A stretch of DNA of 64,000 nucleotides from Streptomyces sp. SCUT-3 (GCF_014083985.1 NZ_CP046907.1:2398001-2462000); one strand, 5' to 3'; counted from the stretch's first letter, positions 39,001 through 50,553 are shown. Notes: generated by a model not told the origin, from the letters alone. Program-made: numbers and translations.

Positions 39001-42000
39001 TCGTCGAGGACGAAGGCGATGCGCTCGGCCGGGTAGTCGGGGTCGACCGGCAGGTAGGCGGCGCCCGACTTCAGGACGGCCACCAGGCCGACGACCAGGT
39101 CCAGCGAGCGCGGCACGGCCAGCGCCACGAACCGCTCCGGCCCGGCGCCCCGCTCGGCCAGCAGCCGGGCGAGCCGGTTCGCCCGGTCGTTGAGCTCGCC
39201 GTAGGTCAGCGCGCCGTCCTCGAAGACGACGGCGACCGCCTCCGGGGTGCGGGCCGCCTGCGCCTCCAGCAGCCCGGTCAGGGTCGTCCGGGGCACGTCG
39301 CGGGCGGTGTCGTTCCACTCCACCAGCAGCCGCGTCCGCTCGGCCTCCTCCAGCACCTCGACGTCGGCCACCGGCCGGTCCGGGTCGTCCGCGACGGCCT
39401 CCAGGACGCGGACGAGCCGCCCCGCGATCCGCCGGGCGGCCTCGCCGTCGAACAGGTCGGTGCGGTGGTCCAGGCGGAGTTCGAGTTCGTCCCCGGGGAC
39501 GGCGACCAGGCTGAGCGGGTAGTGCGTGGCGTCGCTGCCGCCCACCTCCGCGACCTTCAGTCCGGTGCCGGAGACGTCCAGTGCGTCGGGGTCGAGGGGG
39601 TAGTTCTCGAAGACCGTCAGGGTGTCGAAGAGCTCGCCGAGACCGGCGAGGCGCTGCACCTCGTTCAGGCCGAGGTGCTGGTGGTCCATCAGCCGCGTCT
39701 GCTGTTCCTGCACCCGGCCGAACAGCCCCGCCAGGGACTCCTCCGGCCGCAGGCGGACCCGCACCGGCAGGGTGTTGATGAACAGCCCCACCATCGACTC
39801 GATGCCCGCGATCTCCGGCGGACGCCCCGAGACCGTCGCCCCGAACACCACGTCCTCGCGGCCCGTCAACCGGCCCAGCAGCAGACCCCACGCACCCTGC
39901 ACCAGCGTGTTCAACGTCAGCCCGCGACCGCGCGCCACCTCCGCCAACCGCGCCGACAGCTCCTGCGGGAGCCGCGACACCACCCGGCCCGGGACCGTCG
40001 CCGTGCCCGGGGCCGGGGCCGCCGGTGCGAGGAGGGTGGGTTCCTCCAGCCCGGCCAGCGCCTCGCGCCAGGCCTCCTCGGCCGCCGCACGGTCCCGCCC
40101 CGCCAGCCACCCCAGGTACTCCCGGTACGGCGTCACCCGCGGCAACCCCGCACCCGCAGCATCACCACCCGCCGCATACAGCGCGAACAACTCCCGCGCC
40201 AGCAACGGCATCGACCAACCGTCCAACAAAATGTGGTGATTGGTCACCACCAGCCGGTGCCGGCCCTCACCCAGCCGCACCAACGCACACCGCAGCAACG
40301 GCGCAACCGCCAGATCGAACCGCCGCGACCGCTCCTCCCCCATCACCCGCGACAACTCCACATCCCGGGCAGCAGCGTCCAGCCCCGACAGGTCCCACTC
40401 CGACCACGGCAGCTCCACCTCCCGCCGCACCACCTGGACCGAGCGGCCCGCGACGTCGTGCAGGAACCCGGCCCGCAGGTTGGCGTGCCGGCGGACCAGT
40501 GCCTCGGCCGCGGCCCGCAGACGGCCGGCGTCCGGCTCGCCGTGGATCTCGAAGAACAGCTGCACGGTGTAGACGTCCTGCGCCGCCTCGTCGAAGAGCG
40601 CGTGGAACAGCAGTCCGTCCTGCAGCGGGGTGACGGGCAGGATCTCCTCGGCGTCCGGGCAGGCCTGCTCGACGAGGTCGATCTCCTGCTGCCCGAGGTC
40701 GACGAAGGGGAGGTCGGAGGGAGTGCGGCCGCCGGCGCCGGGACGGGTGCCGTGCTCGGCCAGCGCCCGCAGGGCGCGCACCCAGGTGTCCGCCAGGTCA
40801 CGCACGTCCTCCTCGGAGAACACCGCCCCCGGCCACACCCACGACGCCCGCAGCCGCGGACCCGCCGGACCGTCCACCGTCAACGCGTTGACCTCCAACG
40901 CGTGCGCGAACGGCATCCCCGCGTCACCACCGCCGCCGAAACCACCGGCCTCCGCGTCCACCGACCACTCGGCGCCACCGTCCGAACCCAGCCGGCCCAG
41001 GTAGTTGAAGCCGATCCGGGGCGCGGGCAGGGCCGCCAGCACCTCACCCGACTCCTCGTCGAGGTGGCGCAGGAGTCCGTAGCCGATGCCGTGGTCCGGG
41101 AGGGCCCGCAGCTGCTCCTTGACCCGCTTGAGCACCCGCCCGGCCTCCGGGCCGGCCGCCCAGACCTCGTCCCAGTCCTCGACAGCCGGGTCCAGCCGCA
41201 CCGGGTACAGGCTGGTGAACCAGCCCACCGTGCGCGACAGGTCCACGCCCTCCACCACGTCGTGGCGGCCGTGGCCCTCCAGGTCGACCAGGACCGAGGA
41301 GGCGTCGCCCTCACCCCGTCGTCGGCGCCAGTCCGCCGTCGCCAGGGCGAAGGCGGCGAGCAGGACGTCGTCGACGCCCGCGTGGAACGCGGCAGGGACG
41401 GTGGTCAGCAGCGGCTCGGTCAGGTCCCCGGGAAGCTCCACCTCGACCGCCCGGACCGTACCCGCCGTGTCCCGCGACGGATCGAACCCGCACGCCTCAC
41501 CCACCGGATCACCCGGCTCCAGAATCCCCGTCCACAGCGGGAGTTCCTCCAGGCGGGCCGGGTCGGCCGCCGCCTCTGCCAGGTGCTCGGCCCAGCGGCG
41601 GAAGGAGGTGCCCACCGGCTCCAGCTCCGGACGACGCCCGGCCGCCACCGCCTCCCAGGCAGCCGCCAGGTCCGGCAGCAGAATCCGCCAGGAGACCCCG
41701 TCCACCACCAGGTGGTGCAGCACCAGCAGCAACCGCCCCGGAGCCTGCGGACCGGCGTCGAACCACACCGCCTGCACCATCACCCCGGACTCCGGCGACA
41801 GACGATCCCGGGCCGCCTCGGCCTCGCGCGCCACCACGGCCCGCAACGCCTCACCGTCCAGACCCGCCGCGTCCACCCGCAGCAGACACGCCCCGGCGTC
41901 CACCGTGCCCGGAGCCGGGACCTCCAGGGCCCACTCGGTGCCGTCCTGGCCGGTGCGGGTCAGGCGCAGCCGCAGCGCGTCGTGGTGGTCCACCACCGCC

Positions 42001-45000
42001 TGCAACGCCGCCGACAGGGAACCGGTGTCCGCCCCGGCCGGGGTGCGCACCACCACCGACTGGTGGAAGCCGTCCACCGGGCCGCCGCGCTCGCGCAGCC
42101 AGTGCACGATCGGCGTCGGCTCCACCGGGCCGACACCCACGTCCGGCGTCTTCCCGGCTGCGGCCTTCCCCGCCTCCGTGTCCCGCGCCACCACTGCCAG
42201 GCCCGCCGCGGTGCGGTGCTCGAACACCTCGCGCGGGGTGAACACCAGCCCCTCACGACGCGCCCGGCTGACCAGCTGGATGGAGACGATGCTGTCCCCG
42301 CCCAGGTCGAAGAAACTGTCCTCCGCACCCACCGCAGGAAGCCCCAGGACCTGCGCGAACAGGCCGCACAGCAGCTCCTCGCGCTCCGTGCGCGGCGCCC
42401 GCCCCGCCGACACCGCCGCACCGAAGTCCGGCGCGGGCAGCGCCCGCCGGTCCAGCTTCCCGTTCGGCGACACCGGCAGCGCGTCCAGGACCACGAACGC
42501 CGCCGGCACCATGTATCCGGGCAGTGCGGCGGCCACCCGGTCCCGCAGCCCGGCCGCGTCCGGGGCCGGGGCGTCGGCCTCCGGCACGACGTACGCGACC
42601 AGTTGCTTCACGCCCGGCTGGTCCTCGCGGACGACCACCGTCACCTGGCCAACCCGCGGGTCCGCGGCCAGGACGCTCTCGATCTCGCCGAGCTCGACCC
42701 GGAAGCCGCGGATCTTCACCTGCTCGTCCGCGCGGCCGACGTAGTCCAGCGCGCCGTCCTCGCGCCACCGCACGACGTCACCGGTGCGGTACATCCGCGC
42801 GCCCGGCGCCCCGAACGGGTTCGCCACGAACCGCTCGGCCGTCAGCCCCGCACGGTCCAGGTAGCCGCGGGCCAGACCCGCGCCCGCCAGGTACAGCTCG
42901 CCCGCGACCCCCACCGGCACCGGCCGCAGTCCCGCGTCCAGCACGTACGCCTGCGTGTTGAGGACGGGCCTGCCGATCGGCGGGGCCCCCTCGAAACCGC
43001 CGTCGCCGTCACCGTCGCCGTACCAGGCGGTGGCGTAGACGGTGGCTTCCGTGGGGCCGTAGATGTTGGCGATGCGGCTGCCGGGGACGGCGGTGCGGAT
43101 GTCGGAGGCGACCTTGCCCGGCAGCGCCTCGCCGGCCAGGACGACCATGTCCGCGGACGCCTTGACGCCGCCGTGGGCCAGCAGCTGCGCGATCGCCGAC
43201 GGCACGGCGCTGATCAGCGTGCCGGTCCAGCTTCCCTCCGGGCGTTCGGTGAGGGCCAGCAGGTCGCGGACGACCTCGATGCTCCCGCCGCAGCACAGGG
43301 GGCCGAACATCTCGAAGACGGAGACGTCGAAGTTGAGCGAGGTGGAGGCCAGGACGCGGCCCAGCCGCTCGGGTCCGATCTCCTCGGCGGCCCAGGTGAC
43401 GTGGTCGACGGCGTTCGCGTGCGAGACGACGACGCCCTTGGGCCGGCCGGTGGAGCCGGAGGTGTAGATGACGTACGCGGCGTTGAGGGGTTCGAGGGGC
43501 GCCGCCCGGTCGGCGTCGGTGAGGTCGCCGGCGGGCAGTCCGGCCGCCGACTCCGCCGTGCGGGGGTCGTCGAGCAGCAGGAGGCCGGGGGTTCCCGGCT
43601 GTGCGGGGCGCGCGGCGAGGGGCCCGTCGGACACGGTGACGACCAGGGCCGGCCGGGCGTCCCCGATCATGAACCCGAGCCGCTCGGCCGGGTACTCCGG
43701 GTCCAGGGGGAGGTAGGCGGCGCCGGACTTCAGCACCGCGAGCAGGGCCACCATCATGTCGTCGGACCGGGGGACCGAGACGGCCACGAAGGTCTCCGGC
43801 CGGGCGCCCCGTCCGACGAGCAGGCGGGCCAGGCGGTTGGCGCGCGCGTTGAGTTCGCCGTAGGTGAGGGAGCGGTCCCCGTGGACCACCGCGACCGCGT
43901 CGGGGGTGCGCGCGGCCTGCGCCTCGAACAGGGCGGGGAGGGTGGTGGCGGGGACGTCGGCCGCGGTGTCGTTGAAGCCGGAGAGGATGTGCTCCCGCTC
44001 GGCCGGGTCGAGGATCTCCAGGGCGCTCACCGGCGACTCGGGGCGGGCGTGGACGAACGCGTCCAGCAGGCGGAGGAAGCGCCGCCGGTGGGCGTCGCCG
44101 CCTTCGTCGCCGTACAGGTCCGGGTTGGAGTCCCAGTCGATCCGCGCTCCCTGGCCGGCGCCCCTGCCGTCCACCACGAGGGAGACGTCGTCGACCGGGC
44201 CGCCGCCGAGGTTGTGGACGGTGGTGCGGTGGCCCGCGAACCGCAGGTCGTAGTCGACCGTGACGATGTTGACGTGCGGGCCGACGAGGCGGTGCTCGTC
44301 GCCGGAGAGCCCGAGGTCCCGCCGCAGGTCCTCGGAGCGGTACCGCTGGTGCTTCAGCGCCCGGCGGAGTTCCTGCGACGCCTGGCGCATCAGGTCCGCG
44401 ACGCCGGTTCCGGGCCGTACGTCCAGCCGCAGCGGCAGCACGTTCGAGGTCATGCCCACGAGGTTCCGGGCGGCGGCCCCGACGCGGGCCGTCACGGGCA
44501 GGCCGAGGACGACGTGCCGGTTGCCCGTCATCCGGTGCAGGTAGGCGCCCATCGCCGCCACCACGACCGCCGGCCAGGCGACCTCGGCCTCGCGGGCGGC
44601 CGCCCGCAGGGCGTCGAGGGCCGGGGCGTCAAGGTTCCCGCTGTGGCGGACGAGGTGCCGGGGCAGCGCGGGGCGGCGGGAGGCGAGGCTGCCGGGCTCG
44701 GGGAGGTCGGCGAACCGCGTCGTCCAGTACTCGCGGTCCCGGGTGAACCGCTCGGAGCACCGGTAGTCGGCCTCGTCCTCGACGAGGGCCCGCAGGGAGC
44801 CGGGGGCCTGCTCGGGGCAGGGCAGCCCCGCGGCCAGGGCCGTGTACGCGTCCGCGACCCGCCGGCCCAGCAGGGAGAGGCTGAGGCCGTCCGAGACGAC
44901 GTGGTGGTACCGCTGGTACCAGAAGTAGCGGTCGTCCGCGGCCTTGAACAGGGCGTAGGCGAACAGCCCGCCCTCCGCGGGGTCCACCGGGCGGCCCGCC

Positions 45001-45326
45001 TCCGCCCTCATCCACGCCTCGGCCGCCGCCCGGGGGTCGTCCTCGCCGCTGACGTCGACGTACTGCGCCACCTCGCCGGTGTGCTCCTCGACGACCTGGT
45101 ACGGCCTGCCGTCCTCCTCCCGGACGCGCACCCGCAGCGCCTCGGCCCCGGCGACGGTGTGCCGCAGCGCCTCGGCGAACAGCTCCGGGTCGACGGAGCC
45201 GTGGATCTCGACGTACTCGGCGATGTTGAAGACGGGGTTCGCCGGGTCGAGGCGCTGGGCGAGCCAGACGCCCGACTGCGCGGCCGTCAGGGGCAGGCGC
45301 TCGGCCTGGCAACCGGTCATGGTCAT
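36012..45326 (-). CDS. NRPS-A: two-module synthetase C-A-T-E-C-A-T-E
   Basis: An intact 3,104-residue synthetase. Domains: C1 about 7-450 ([27 protein letters not shown] near 139), A1 465-960, T1 near 1005 (GGDSI), E1 1070-1500 (HHLVVDG near 1205; FNYLGR), C2 1530-1960 (HHILLDG near 1700), A2 1985-2490, T2 near 2562, E2 2620-3060. C1 resembles C domains that accept acyl or aryl donors, suiting a PKS-derived starter. The A2 code reads D-V-W-H-I-S-L-V-D-K, that is serine. The A1 code D-V-F-S-V-A-I-V-Y-K I cannot assign. Both residues should become D. E2 has HLVVDG, one His short. It follows the ABC permease gene after 120 bp. Confidence 0.95.
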   Translation of the reverse strand: MTMTGCQAERLPLTAAQSGVWLAQRLDPANPVFNIAEYVEIHGSVDPELFAEALRHTVAGAEALRVRVREEDGRPYQVVEEHTGEVAQYVDVSGEDDPRAAAEAWMRAEAGRPVDPAEGGLFAYALFKAADDRYFWYQRYHHVVSDGLSLSLLGRRVADAYTALAAGLPCPEQAPGSLRALVEDEADYRCSERFTRDREYWTTRFADLPEPGSLASRRPALPRHLVRHSGNLDAPALDALRAAAREAEVAWPAVVVAAMGAYLHRMTGNRHVVLGLPVTARVGAAARNLVGMTSNVLPLRLDVRPGTGVADLMRQASQELRRALKHQRYRSEDLRRDLGLSGDEHRLVGPHVNIVTVDYDLRFAGHRTTVHNLGGGPVDDVSLVVDGRGAGQGARIDWDSNPDLYGDEGGDAHRRRFLRLLDAFVHARPESPVSALEILDPAEREHILSGFNDTAADVPATTLPALFEAQAARTPDAVAVVHGDRSLTYGELNARANRLARLLVGRGARPETFVAVSVPRSDDMMVALLAVLKSGAAYLPLDPEYPAERLGFMIGDARPALVVTVSDGPLAARPAQPGTPGLLLLDDPRTAESAAGLPAGDLTDADRAAPLEPLNAAYVIYTSGSTGRPKGVVVSHANAVDHVTWAAEEIGPERLGRVLASTSLNFDVSVFEMFGPLCCGGSIEVVRDLLALTERPEGSWTGTLISAVPSAIAQLLAHGGVKASADMVVLAGEALPGKVASDIRTAVPGSRIANIYGPTEATVYATAWYGDGDGDGGFEGAPPIGRPVLNTQAYVLDAGLRPVPVGVAGELYLAGAGLARGYLDRAGLTAERFVANPFGAPGARMYRTGDVVRWREDGALDYVGRADEQVKIRGFRVELGEIESVLAADPRVGQVTVVVREDQPGVKQLVAYVVPEADAPAPDAAGLRDRVAAALPGYMVPAAFVVLDALPVSPNGKLDRRALPAPDFGAAVSAGRAPRTEREELLCGLFAQVLGLPAVGAEDSFFDLGGDSIVSIQLVSRARREGLVFTPREVFEHRTAAGLAVVARDTEAGKAAAGKTPDVGVGPVEPTPIVHWLRERGGPVDGFHQSVVVRTPAGADTGSLSAALQAVVDHHDALRLRLTRTGQDGTEWALEVPAPGTVDAGACLLRVDAAGLDGEALRAVVAREAEAARDRLSPESGVMVQAVWFDAGPQAPGRLLLVLHHLVVDGVSWRILLPDLAAAWEAVAAGRRPELEPVGTSFRRWAEHLAEAAADPARLEELPLWTGILEPGDPVGEACGFDPSRDTAGTVRAVEVELPGDLTEPLLTTVPAAFHAGVDDVLLAAFALATADWRRRRGEGDASSVLVDLEGHGRHDVVEGVDLSRTVGWFTSLYPVRLDPAVEDWDEVWAAGPEAGRVLKRVKEQLRALPDHGIGYGLLRHLDEESGEVLAALPAPRIGFNYLGRLGSDGGAEWSVDAEAGGFGGGGDAGMPFAHALEVNALTVDGPAGPRLRASWVWPGAVFSEEDVRDLADTWVRALRALAEHGTRPGAGGRTPSDLPFVDLGQQEIDLVEQACPDAEEILPVTPLQDGLLFHALFDEAAQDVYTVQLFFEIHGEPDAGRLRAAAEALVRRHANLRAGFLHDVAGRSVQVVRREVELPWSEWDLSGLDAAARDVELSRVMGEERSRRFDLAVAPLLRCALVRLGEGRHRLVVTNHHILLDGWSMPLLARELFALYAAGGDAAGAGLPRVTPYREYLGWLAGRDRAAAEEAWREALAGLEEPTLLAPAAPAPGTATVPGRVVSRLPQELSARLAEVARGRGLTLNTLVQGAWGLLLGRLTGREDVVFGATVSGRPPEIAGIESMVGLFINTLPVRVRLRPEESLAGLFGRVQEQQTRLMDHQHLGLNEVQRLAGLGELFDTLTVFENYPLDPDALDVSGTGLKVAEVGGSDATHYPLSLVAVPGDELELRLDHRTDLFDGEAARRIAGRLVRVLEAVADDPDRPVADVEVLEEAERTRLLVEWNDTARDVPRTTLTGLLEAQAARTPEAVAVVFEDGALTYGELNDRANRLARLLAERGAGPERFVALAVPRSLDLVVGLVAVLKSGAAYLPVDPDYPAERIAFVLDDARPALLLTTTAVAGRLPGTGATRQLVLDAPETREAVASRPGHDLSDADRGAPLLPEHPAYVIYTSGSTGRPKGVVVPHEGIVNRLLWMQAEYGLAGDDRVLQKTPSGFDVSVWEFFWPLAEGARLVVARPEGHKDPAYLAGLIRSEGVTTLHFVPSMLQVFLLEPAAAGCDSLRRVICSGEALPAEVRERFFRTLDAPLHNLYGPTEASVDVTSWECRADDTGPVPIGGPVWNTQVYVLDAALRPVPVGVPGELYLAGVQLARGYLNRAALTADRFVANPFGAPGARMYRTGDVVRWREDGALDYVGRADDQVKIRGLRVELGEIETAVASHPHLAQVAVVVREDRPGVKQLVAYVVPEAGAPAPEAAGLREHVAAGLPEHMVPAAFVVLDALPVTPNGKLDRRALPAPDFGAAAGGRSAANPREELLCGLFAQLLGLPVVGAEDSFFDLGGDSIVSIQLVSRARREGLVFTPRQVFEHRTPAGLAAVARDAEAAPGQGQPDVGVGPVEPTPIVHWLRERGGPVDGFHQSVVVRTPAGAEGGSLSAALQAVVDHHDALRLRLTRTGQDGTEWALEVSEAGSVDALSCVTRVDAAGLDGEALRAVVAREAEAARDRLSPESGVMVQAVWFDAGPQTAGRLLLVLHLVVDGVSWRILLPDLAAAWEAVAAGRRPELEPVGTSFRRWSQELAALAQNPARLEELPLWTGVLEPGDPVGEACGFDPSRDTASTARAVEVEVPGDLTEPLLTTVPAVFHAGVDDVLLAAFALAVTDWGHRKGLRTDGGVLVDLEGHGRHDVVEGVDLSRTVGWFTSLYPVRLDPQVQDWQEVWAAGPETGQVLKRVKEQLRALPDHGIGYGLLRHLGPQSGPLLAALPVPRIGFNYLGRLGSDGGAEWSVDAEAGGFGGGGDAGMPFAHALEVNALTVDGPAGPRLRASWVWPGAVFSEEDVRGLADTWVRALRALAEHGTRPGAGGHTPSDLALVSLSQDEIDEFEDEL
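36157..36377. repeat. 221-bp identical E-domain block (partner 40801-41021)
   Basis: I find no mismatch by eye between these two stretches, which encode the C-terminal part of the E domains of modules 2 and 1, including the FNYLGR region. It is further evidence of recent exchange between modules. Confidence 0.85.
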
Positions 45327-45446
45327 CCGTCCTCGGTCGGTCGGTCCTCCCCGGGGCGGGCGGGCGCCGGGGGGCCTGGTGTGCGGGAGGTGTGGCGTGC
45401 GCGGGTGGGTGCGGCGGGAAGGGCGCCGGGGGCCGGGCCGGCCGGG

Positions 45447-46235
45447 TCAGCGGGAGGTGGCCCTCCGGTACGCGCGGACGGCCAGCGGGACGACGACGGC
45501 CAGGATCGCCAGGTTGAGCAGGAGGGAGACCGCCACCGGGTGCTGCACCGGGAAGGCGCCCTCGCCGACGGCCGCGGTGTTGCCGAACAGTTCGCGGCAC
45601 GCCGCCACGACGGCGCTGATCGGGTTCCACTCGCAGACCGCGCGCAGCCACCCCGGCAGCCCGTCGAGCGGGATGAAGGCGTTGGACAGGAAGGTCAGCG
45701 GCATGACGATGATGAAGGCGATGGAGTTGACCGCCTCGGGGCTGCGCACCGAGAGGCCGACGAGGGCGCCGATCCAGGACATCGTCCAGCCCAGCAGCAG
45801 GAGGATCCCGAAGGCCCCGAGGGCCGGGAGGAGCCCCTCGTGCGTGCGCCAGCCGATGAGGTGGCCGACGACCGCCATCGTCGCGCAGGCGATGACGGCG
45901 AGGGTGAGGTCGGAGAGCGTGCGCGCCAGGAGGACGGCCGAGCGGGACATCGGCAGGGAGCGGAAGCGGTCCACCGCGCCGTTGCGGAGGTCGCCGGCGA
46001 CGCCCTGGGCGGTGTTGCCCAGGTTCGTCAGCATCATCTGGGTGAAGATGCCGGCCATGAGGTACTCGCGGTAGTCGCTGCCCGGCACCGTGATCGCGCT
46101 GCCGAACAGGATGCCGAAGACGACCACGTACGCGACGGGCATCACCGTCACGCCGAGGAGCTTCTCCGGGATGCGCACCAGGTGCTTCATGTGGCGGCCG
46201 AAGAGGACCGGCACGTCCTTGAGGATCTCTGTCAC
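45447..46235 (-). CDS. ABC-2 type permease (DrrB-like)
   Basis: A 262-residue ABC-2 permease with six predicted membrane helices, for example GVTVMPVAYVVVFGILFG (29-46), TMSWIGALVGLSV, AFIIVMPLTFLSNAFIPLDG and the last SLLLNLAILAVVVPLAV. The family pattern FRSLPMSRSAVLLAR and LPGWLRAVCEWNP are typical of DrrB-like exporters. The GTG start overlaps the ATPase stop (GTGA), so the two form one transporter. It probably exports the peptide and gives self-protection. Confidence 0.92.
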   Translation of the reverse strand: MTEILKDVPVLFGRHMKHLVRIPEKLLGVTVMPVAYVVVFGILFGSAITVPGSDYREYLMAGIFTQMMLTNLGNTAQGVAGDLRNGAVDRFRSLPMSRSAVLLARTLSDLTLAVIACATMAVVGHLIGWRTHEGLLPALGAFGILLLLGWTMSWIGALVGLSVRSPEAVNSIAFIIVMPLTFLSNAFIPLDGLPGWLRAVCEWNPISAVVAACRELFGNTAAVGEGAFPVQHPVAVSLLLNLAILAVVVPLAVRAYRRATSR

Positions 46236-47194
46236 GGCGTGGGTTCTCCGCCTTCTCGTGTCGAACCGCCGGTGAGTGCGAGGAACACGTCGTCCAGCGA
46301 GGGCCTGCGGACGGCGAACTCGACGGGACGCACCCCGGCGGTGTGCAGTGCCGCGGCGGCCTCGGAGACGGACTCCATGCCGCGGGACAGCGGCGCGCCG
46401 ACGGTCCGCCCGTCCTGGCCGACCGACGGCTCGGCCGCCGCGGCGGCCCGCAGCGCGCGGACCGCTTCCGGCACGTCGGCGGGGTCGGCGACGGTGACCT
46501 CCAGCCGCTCCCCGCCGACCTTGCCCTTCAGCTCGTCGGGCGTGCCCTCCGCGATGACCCGCCCGCCGTCGATGACCGAGATGCGGTCGGCCAACTGGTC
46601 GGCCTCCTCCAGGTACTGGGTGGTCATCAGCACCGTGACGCCCTGGGCGAGCTGGTCGCGGATCATGTCCCACAGCGTCAGCCGGCTGGTCAGGTCCAGG
46701 CCGGTGGTGGGCTCGTCGAGGAAGAGCACCTCGGGGCCGGCGATCAGGCAGGCGGCGAGGTCGAGCCGCCTGCGCATGCCGCCCGAGTAGGTCTTGACCG
46801 GGCGGTCCGCGGCGTCGCCCAGGTCCAGGCGGTCCAGCAGATCGCCGGCCGCGGCCTTCGCCGCGCCGGTCCCCATCCGGTGGAGCCTGCCGACCAGGTG
46901 CAGGTTCTCCCGGCCGGTCAGCAGTTCGTCGAGCGCCGCGTACTGGCCGGTCAGGCCGATCCGGCGGCGCACCTCGCGGGGGTGGGTGCGCACGTCGTGG
47001 CCGGCGACCACGGCCCGGCCGGAGTCCGCCTCCAGCAGCGTCGTGAGCACGCGGACCGTGGTGGTCTTCCCTGCGCCGTTGGGTCCCAGGACGCCCAGGA
47101 GCGAACCGGCGGGCACGGCCAGGTCCACGCCGCGCAGTGCCTGGTGCTCCCCGTAGCGCTTGTGGAGTCCTTCCGCCTCGATGGCGTTCCCCAC
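46232..47194 (-). CDS. ABC transporter ATPase (DrrA-like)
   Basis: A 320-residue ATPase of the DrrA daunorubicin-resistance family. Walker A is GPNGAGKTTTV, the signature is YSGGMRRRLDLAACL, Walker B is EVLFLDEPTTGLD, followed by LMTTQYLEEADQLADRI. The C-terminal 90 residues are the DrrA-type extension. GTG start at 47194 with GGAGGAG upstream. Its partner is the permease overlapping its stop. Confidence 0.94.
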   Translation of the reverse strand: MGNAIEAEGLHKRYGEHQALRGVDLAVPAGSLLGVLGPNGAGKTTTVRVLTTLLEADSGRAVVAGHDVRTHPREVRRRIGLTGQYAALDELLTGRENLHLVGRLHRMGTGAAKAAAGDLLDRLDLGDAADRPVKTYSGGMRRRLDLAACLIAGPEVLFLDEPTTGLDLTSRLTLWDMIRDQLAQGVTVLMTTQYLEEADQLADRISVIDGGRVIAEGTPDELKGKVGGERLEVTVADPADVPEAVRALRAAAAAEPSVGQDGRTVGAPLSRGMESVSEAAAALHTAGVRPVEFAVRRPSLDDVFLALTGGSTREGGEPTP

Positions 47195-47699
47195 GTCCTC
47201 ATCTCCTCCGTCCGAATTCCGGCCCGCGCGAAGCCTTTACGGGCTTCCGGGCCGGTGAGCGACAGTGGGTAAAGGCGTCCTTCGGCAATTCGGTGCGCCG
47301 GTACGTGTTCGTACGCCGTCGCACGGAGTCCGGCCGCGCCCGTCCCGCTCTCGCCCGGTGCGGCCAATTCACCTAGTGGTCCGCGGTGATCTCCCCCGCC
47401 GAACCGGGCCACCCCGGTTTTATCGAGCCCTGCGAGAGAGGGACAAGGGATGCCGCAACTTGCTGCCACCGGAGAAAACCCGGGGCCGCGCGGTGACAGG
47501 AAGCGGACTCCTCCGACCCGGCCGCCGGGAACGCACGGCGAACGACCGGCGAACGGAAAGCCCGCAGGAAGCGGAGGGAAAAGCGCAGGAGGGGGGCGGG
47601 AGGGGGCGGGCAGCGGCGTTGCCGCGCCCGGACGTTCCCGCAGGCCCGCGGTGCCCCGTGCACCCGGACGGCGCGCCCCGGACGGCGCACCCCGGGCCG

Positions 47700-47811
47700 G
47701 CGCGCCAGGCCCGGGGTGCTCGGCCCGGCGCGCCAGGCCCGGGGTGCCCGGCCCGGCGCGCCAGGCCCGGGGTGCTCGGCCCGGCGCGCCAGGCCCGTGG
47801 TGCCCGGCCCC
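47700..47811. repeat. Four tandem 28-bp repeats with GGCGCGCC cores
   Basis: Units start at 47700, 47728, 47756 and 47784 and read GCGCGCCAGGCCCGGGGTGC then a variable TC/CC and GGCCCG; the fourth diverges slightly. Each junction contains the palindrome GGCGCGCC. The array lies just beyond the stop of the thioesterase gene, in the 628-bp gap (47195-47822). The gap otherwise contains a small GAAGCC/GGCTTC hairpin at about 47230-47247 near the ATPase start. Confidence 0.85.
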
Positions 47812-47822
47812 GGGCGTCCGGG

Positions 47823-48584
47823 TCAGGAGTGCTGCCGCACCCGGGTCAGGCGTGCGGCCAGGTCGCGGACGAGCGCGTCGCGCTGCGGGACCAGGTAGAA
47901 GTGGTCCCCGGGCAGCACCCGCAGCTCGAATCCCTCGGAGGTGGCCCCGGCCCAGGCCTCCATGTCCGCCGCGGTGACGTCGGGGTCGCTCCCGCCCACG
48001 TACCCGACGACGGGGCAGTGCAGGGGGACGGCCGACCGGGGGCCGTACCCGTCGACGACCGCGAAGTCCGCCCGGATCTGCGGGAGCACCAGTTCCCGCA
48101 GCTCGGGATCGTCCAGGAGGGCCGCGTCGGTGCCGCCGAGGCGGCGGACCTCGGCCACCGCCGCCTCGTCGCTCCCGTGGCGCGCCGGGTCCGGGGCGAC
48201 CAGGTGGGGCGGCTTCCGGCCGGACACGTACAGTCCGGCGAGCCGCACCCCGTGCCGTTGCTCCAGCCGCAGTGCCACCTCGTGGGCGAGGGAGGCGCCC
48301 ATGCTGTGGCCGAACACCGCGAGGGGGGCGTCGAGGAAGGGGAGCAGGGCCCCGGTGAGCGCGTCCGCGAGCGCGTCCATGCTCCTGAGGAACGGTTCGG
48401 CGATCCGCTCCTGCCGTCCGGGGTAGCGGGCCGCCATCACCTCCACGCCGTTCCCGAAGGCGTGTCCCCAGCTGTGGAAGAAACTCGCCGACCCTCCGGC
48501 GTGGGGCAGGCAGAGCAGTCGTGCCTGCGGCCGGGCCGGGGGTCCGTACCGGCGGAACCACACGCTCCCGTCGTTGGCGGGCAT
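47823..48584 (-). CDS. Type II thioesterase
   Basis: A 253-residue external thioesterase of the GrsT/TycF type, which clears misprimed carrier proteins of NRPS and PKS systems. It opens with VWFRRYGPPARPQARLLCLP then HAGGSASFFHSWG. The nucleophile elbow is AVFGHSMGASLAHEVA, the acid lies near VGYVGGSDPDVT, and the His in LPGDHFYLVPQ. It is a separate gene between the regulators and the exporter, on the same strand as the cluster. Confidence 0.95.
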   Translation of the reverse strand: MPANDGSVWFRRYGPPARPQARLLCLPHAGGSASFFHSWGHAFGNGVEVMAARYPGRQERIAEPFLRSMDALADALTGALLPFLDAPLAVFGHSMGASLAHEVALRLEQRHGVRLAGLYVSGRKPPHLVAPDPARHGSDEAAVAEVRRLGGTDAALLDDPELRELVLPQIRADFAVVDGYGPRSAVPLHCPVVGYVGGSDPDVTAADMEAWAGATSEGFELRVLPGDHFYLVPQRDALVRDLAARLTRVRQHS

Positions 48585-48782
48585 GGGCGTCCCTCTTCTC
48601 CTGTCGTCGGTGCGCGCCCCGGCGTGCCCGGGACGCGAGGGTCGCGGGAGCACGGCCCGCGGAGCGGCTCCGCGGGCCGTGTTCCGCACCGCGCGCCGTG
48701 CCCGGCTCCGCGCCGCGCACCGCGCCGGGCCGCGTCCCACCCCGCCCCGGCCGGCGGCCGGCCGCCGGCCGGGGCGGTTGTT

Positions 48783-49667
48783 TCAGGAAGCTGCCAGTCC
48801 CGGCGGCACTGCGGCCGACTGCAGGACCGCCGGGGCCGGGGCCCGGTCCCGCGGTTGCCGCCCGGAGGGCAGGAGCCCCAGTTCCGCGGCGCGGACCCCC
48901 GCCTGGAAGCGGGAGTTCGCGCCGAGCATCGTCATGATCTCGGCGACGTAGCGGCGGTAGGTGCGGACCGAGACGGACAGTTCGCGCGCGGCGACCTCGT
49001 CCGTGACGCCGCTCCGCAGGCACGCGAGGATCTGCCGCACCGCCTTCGGCCGGGGGTGGCCCCGCAGGCTGCTGCGGCCCGCGACCACGGTGGCGTGCTG
49101 CCACAGGCCCTCGAAGTAGGTGTGCAGGGCCCGGATCACGGTGGCGGCCCTGATGACGGAGGCCCGGCGGCCGTCGGCGGCCCCCGCGCAGACCACCGCG
49201 ACGCGGCCGTCGACGATCAGCGCCTGCATCCTCGGGATCCTGGCGACCCGGATCTCGATGCCCTCCCTGTCGTCTCCTTCGACACGTGTCAGCCCCCTGT
49301 CGATCATGGCCCGGGTGCACAGCAGCCGCACCCCGATCCGTTCGTCCACGGACAGCAGCGCCCGGCGGGCGTTGCACACCGCCTCCGTGGGGTCGGCATC
49401 GGCGACGATGACGTCGATGCTCTCCCTGGCCCCGGAGATGACCCGGGCCGCCACTTCGGACAACTCGTGACAATCGGTGTCCACCGATGTGATCAACGAA
49501 CTCCTGGCCATGCGCTCCCGGTGCTTCTCGACCGTTGCGTCCAGCAGTCGGAGAGCCTCGGAGAGAGCCGCCTCGAAATCGTCACCAGGCTCCCGGGAAG
49601 TGTCGTTCAGGCGATTTCCCCCGAATTCGGAATCCGGTTCCAGAAAATCAGAATGGATCACTTTCAT
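48783..49667 (-). CDS. LuxR-type HTH regulator 1
   Basis: A 294-residue regulator. The C-terminal HTH (about 205-265) reads QILACLRSGVTDEVAARELS then VSVRTYRRYVAEIMTMLGAN and SRFQAGVRAAELGLL. The N-terminal part resembles the phosphoryl-ligand-free sensor half of such regulators, with DERIGVRLLCTRAMIDRGL and MQALIVDGRVAVV. Regulators of this build are common in NRPS clusters. It follows its paralogue after 7 bp in the same operon. GAGGGC lies 2 nt before the ATG. It probably activates the cluster. A 33-residue tail rich in Ala and Pro is non-conserved. Confidence 0.88.
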   Translation of the reverse strand: MKVIHSDFLEPDSEFGGNRLNDTSREPGDDFEAALSEALRLLDATVEKHRERMARSSLITSVDTDCHELSEVAARVISGARESIDVIVADADPTEAVCNARRALLSVDERIGVRLLCTRAMIDRGLTRVEGDDREGIEIRVARIPRMQALIVDGRVAVVCAGAADGRRASVIRAATVIRALHTYFEGLWQHATVVAGRSSLRGHPRPKAVRQILACLRSGVTDEVAARELSVSVRTYRRYVAEIMTMLGANSRFQAGVRAAELGLLPSGRQPRDRAPAPAVLQSAAVPPGLAAS

Positions 49668-49674
49668 CTGCCCT

Positions 49675-50553
49675 CTAAAACGAATTTTCCCCGTCCTCGG
49701 TTAAAAGTCCCAATTCGACCGCGCGGACTCCGGCCTGAAAACGGGAGTTCGCCCCGAGTTCCCTCATGATCTCGGCGACGTGGCGCCGGTAGGTCCGCAG
49801 CGACATGCCGATCTCCCGCGCCGCCACCTCGTCGGTGTGCCCGGCACACAGGTGCCTCAGCGTGTGCCGCATCGCCTCCGAACGCAGGCGCCCGCTGATC
49901 CCCGAGCCCTCCGTGACTGGCCTGGCGTTCCCCCAGGCCCCCGCGAAGAGCAGGTCCAGGGCCCGTACCGAGGCGGCGTCCCTGATCAGGGCCACGAGCC
50001 TTCCGGGCGGCCCCGGCGTGGGCTGGACCAGGGCGAGCCGGCCGTCGACGACCATCGTCCTGCGCAGGTCCCCGTTGGCCACCCGCACCTGGTACGCCGC
50101 GTCCCGGAGCCTCGGCAGGCACGACGCCTCCGCGACCGGCACCCGGGGACCGCAGAGCAGGCGGACCGTCACGCCCTTGTCGATCGCCTCCTCGAGGCTG
50201 TCGAGCACCCGCGGGGAGGCCGGGGAGTGGCCGGCGACCACCGGCAGGGACACGGAGACGGAGTACCTGGCGTTCCGCACGAGGTGCTCCGCGGTCAGGC
50301 CGGGCGCGAGCTCCTCCGTCTGCAGCACCGCGGAGGAATGCCCCGGCCCGCGGTGGCACAGGGACATCGTCGACTCGATCAGGGCGCGCGCCCTCAGGAG
50401 CGCACGCTCCACCCCGTCCGCGCCCTCGCCCACCGGCACGTCCTCCGCCCGGCCCGCCCCCGCGACCGGGCCGGGCGGACCGGACACCCCGGACGGAGCC
50501 GGTCCCGGGGCTCTTCGAGGCAGGTCTTCAGCCATTGCAGCCGCACTTCTCAT
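49675..50553 (-). CDS. LuxR-type HTH regulator 2
   Basis: A 292-residue paralogue of the gene directly downstream. The HTH reads HLCAGHTDEVAAREIGMSLR then TYRRHVAEIMRELGANSRFQ. The sensor half keeps VRLLCGPRVP and MVVDGRLALVQ. The first 45 residues are Pro/Gly-rich. GGGGGG precedes the ATG at 50553; an ATG at 50535 is an alternative. A strong promoter lies about 230 bp upstream. The two regulators may act as a heterodimer or in sequence, which cannot be seen here. Confidence 0.87.
   Translation of the reverse strand: MRSAAAMAEDLPRRAPGPAPSGVSGPPGPVAGAGRAEDVPVGEGADGVERALLRARALIESTMSLCHRGPGHSSAVLQTEELAPGLTAEHLVRNARYSVSVSLPVVAGHSPASPRVLDSLEEAIDKGVTVRLLCGPRVPVAEASCLPRLRDAAYQVRVANGDLRRTMVVDGRLALVQPTPGPPGRLVALIRDAASVRALDLLFAGAWGNARPVTEGSGISGRLRSEAMRHTLRHLCAGHTDEVAAREIGMSLRTYRRHVAEIMRELGANSRFQAGVRAVELGLLTEDGENSF

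Noticed and set aside
36081-46790. A 3,569-codon open frame on the plus strand
   Set aside because: It lies antisense to NRPS-A, where GC-rich third positions suppress stops. Its translation is repetitive Arg/Gly/His with no domain.
47700-47811. CRISPR array
   Set aside because: The units are contiguous, without unique spacers, and no cas genes are present.
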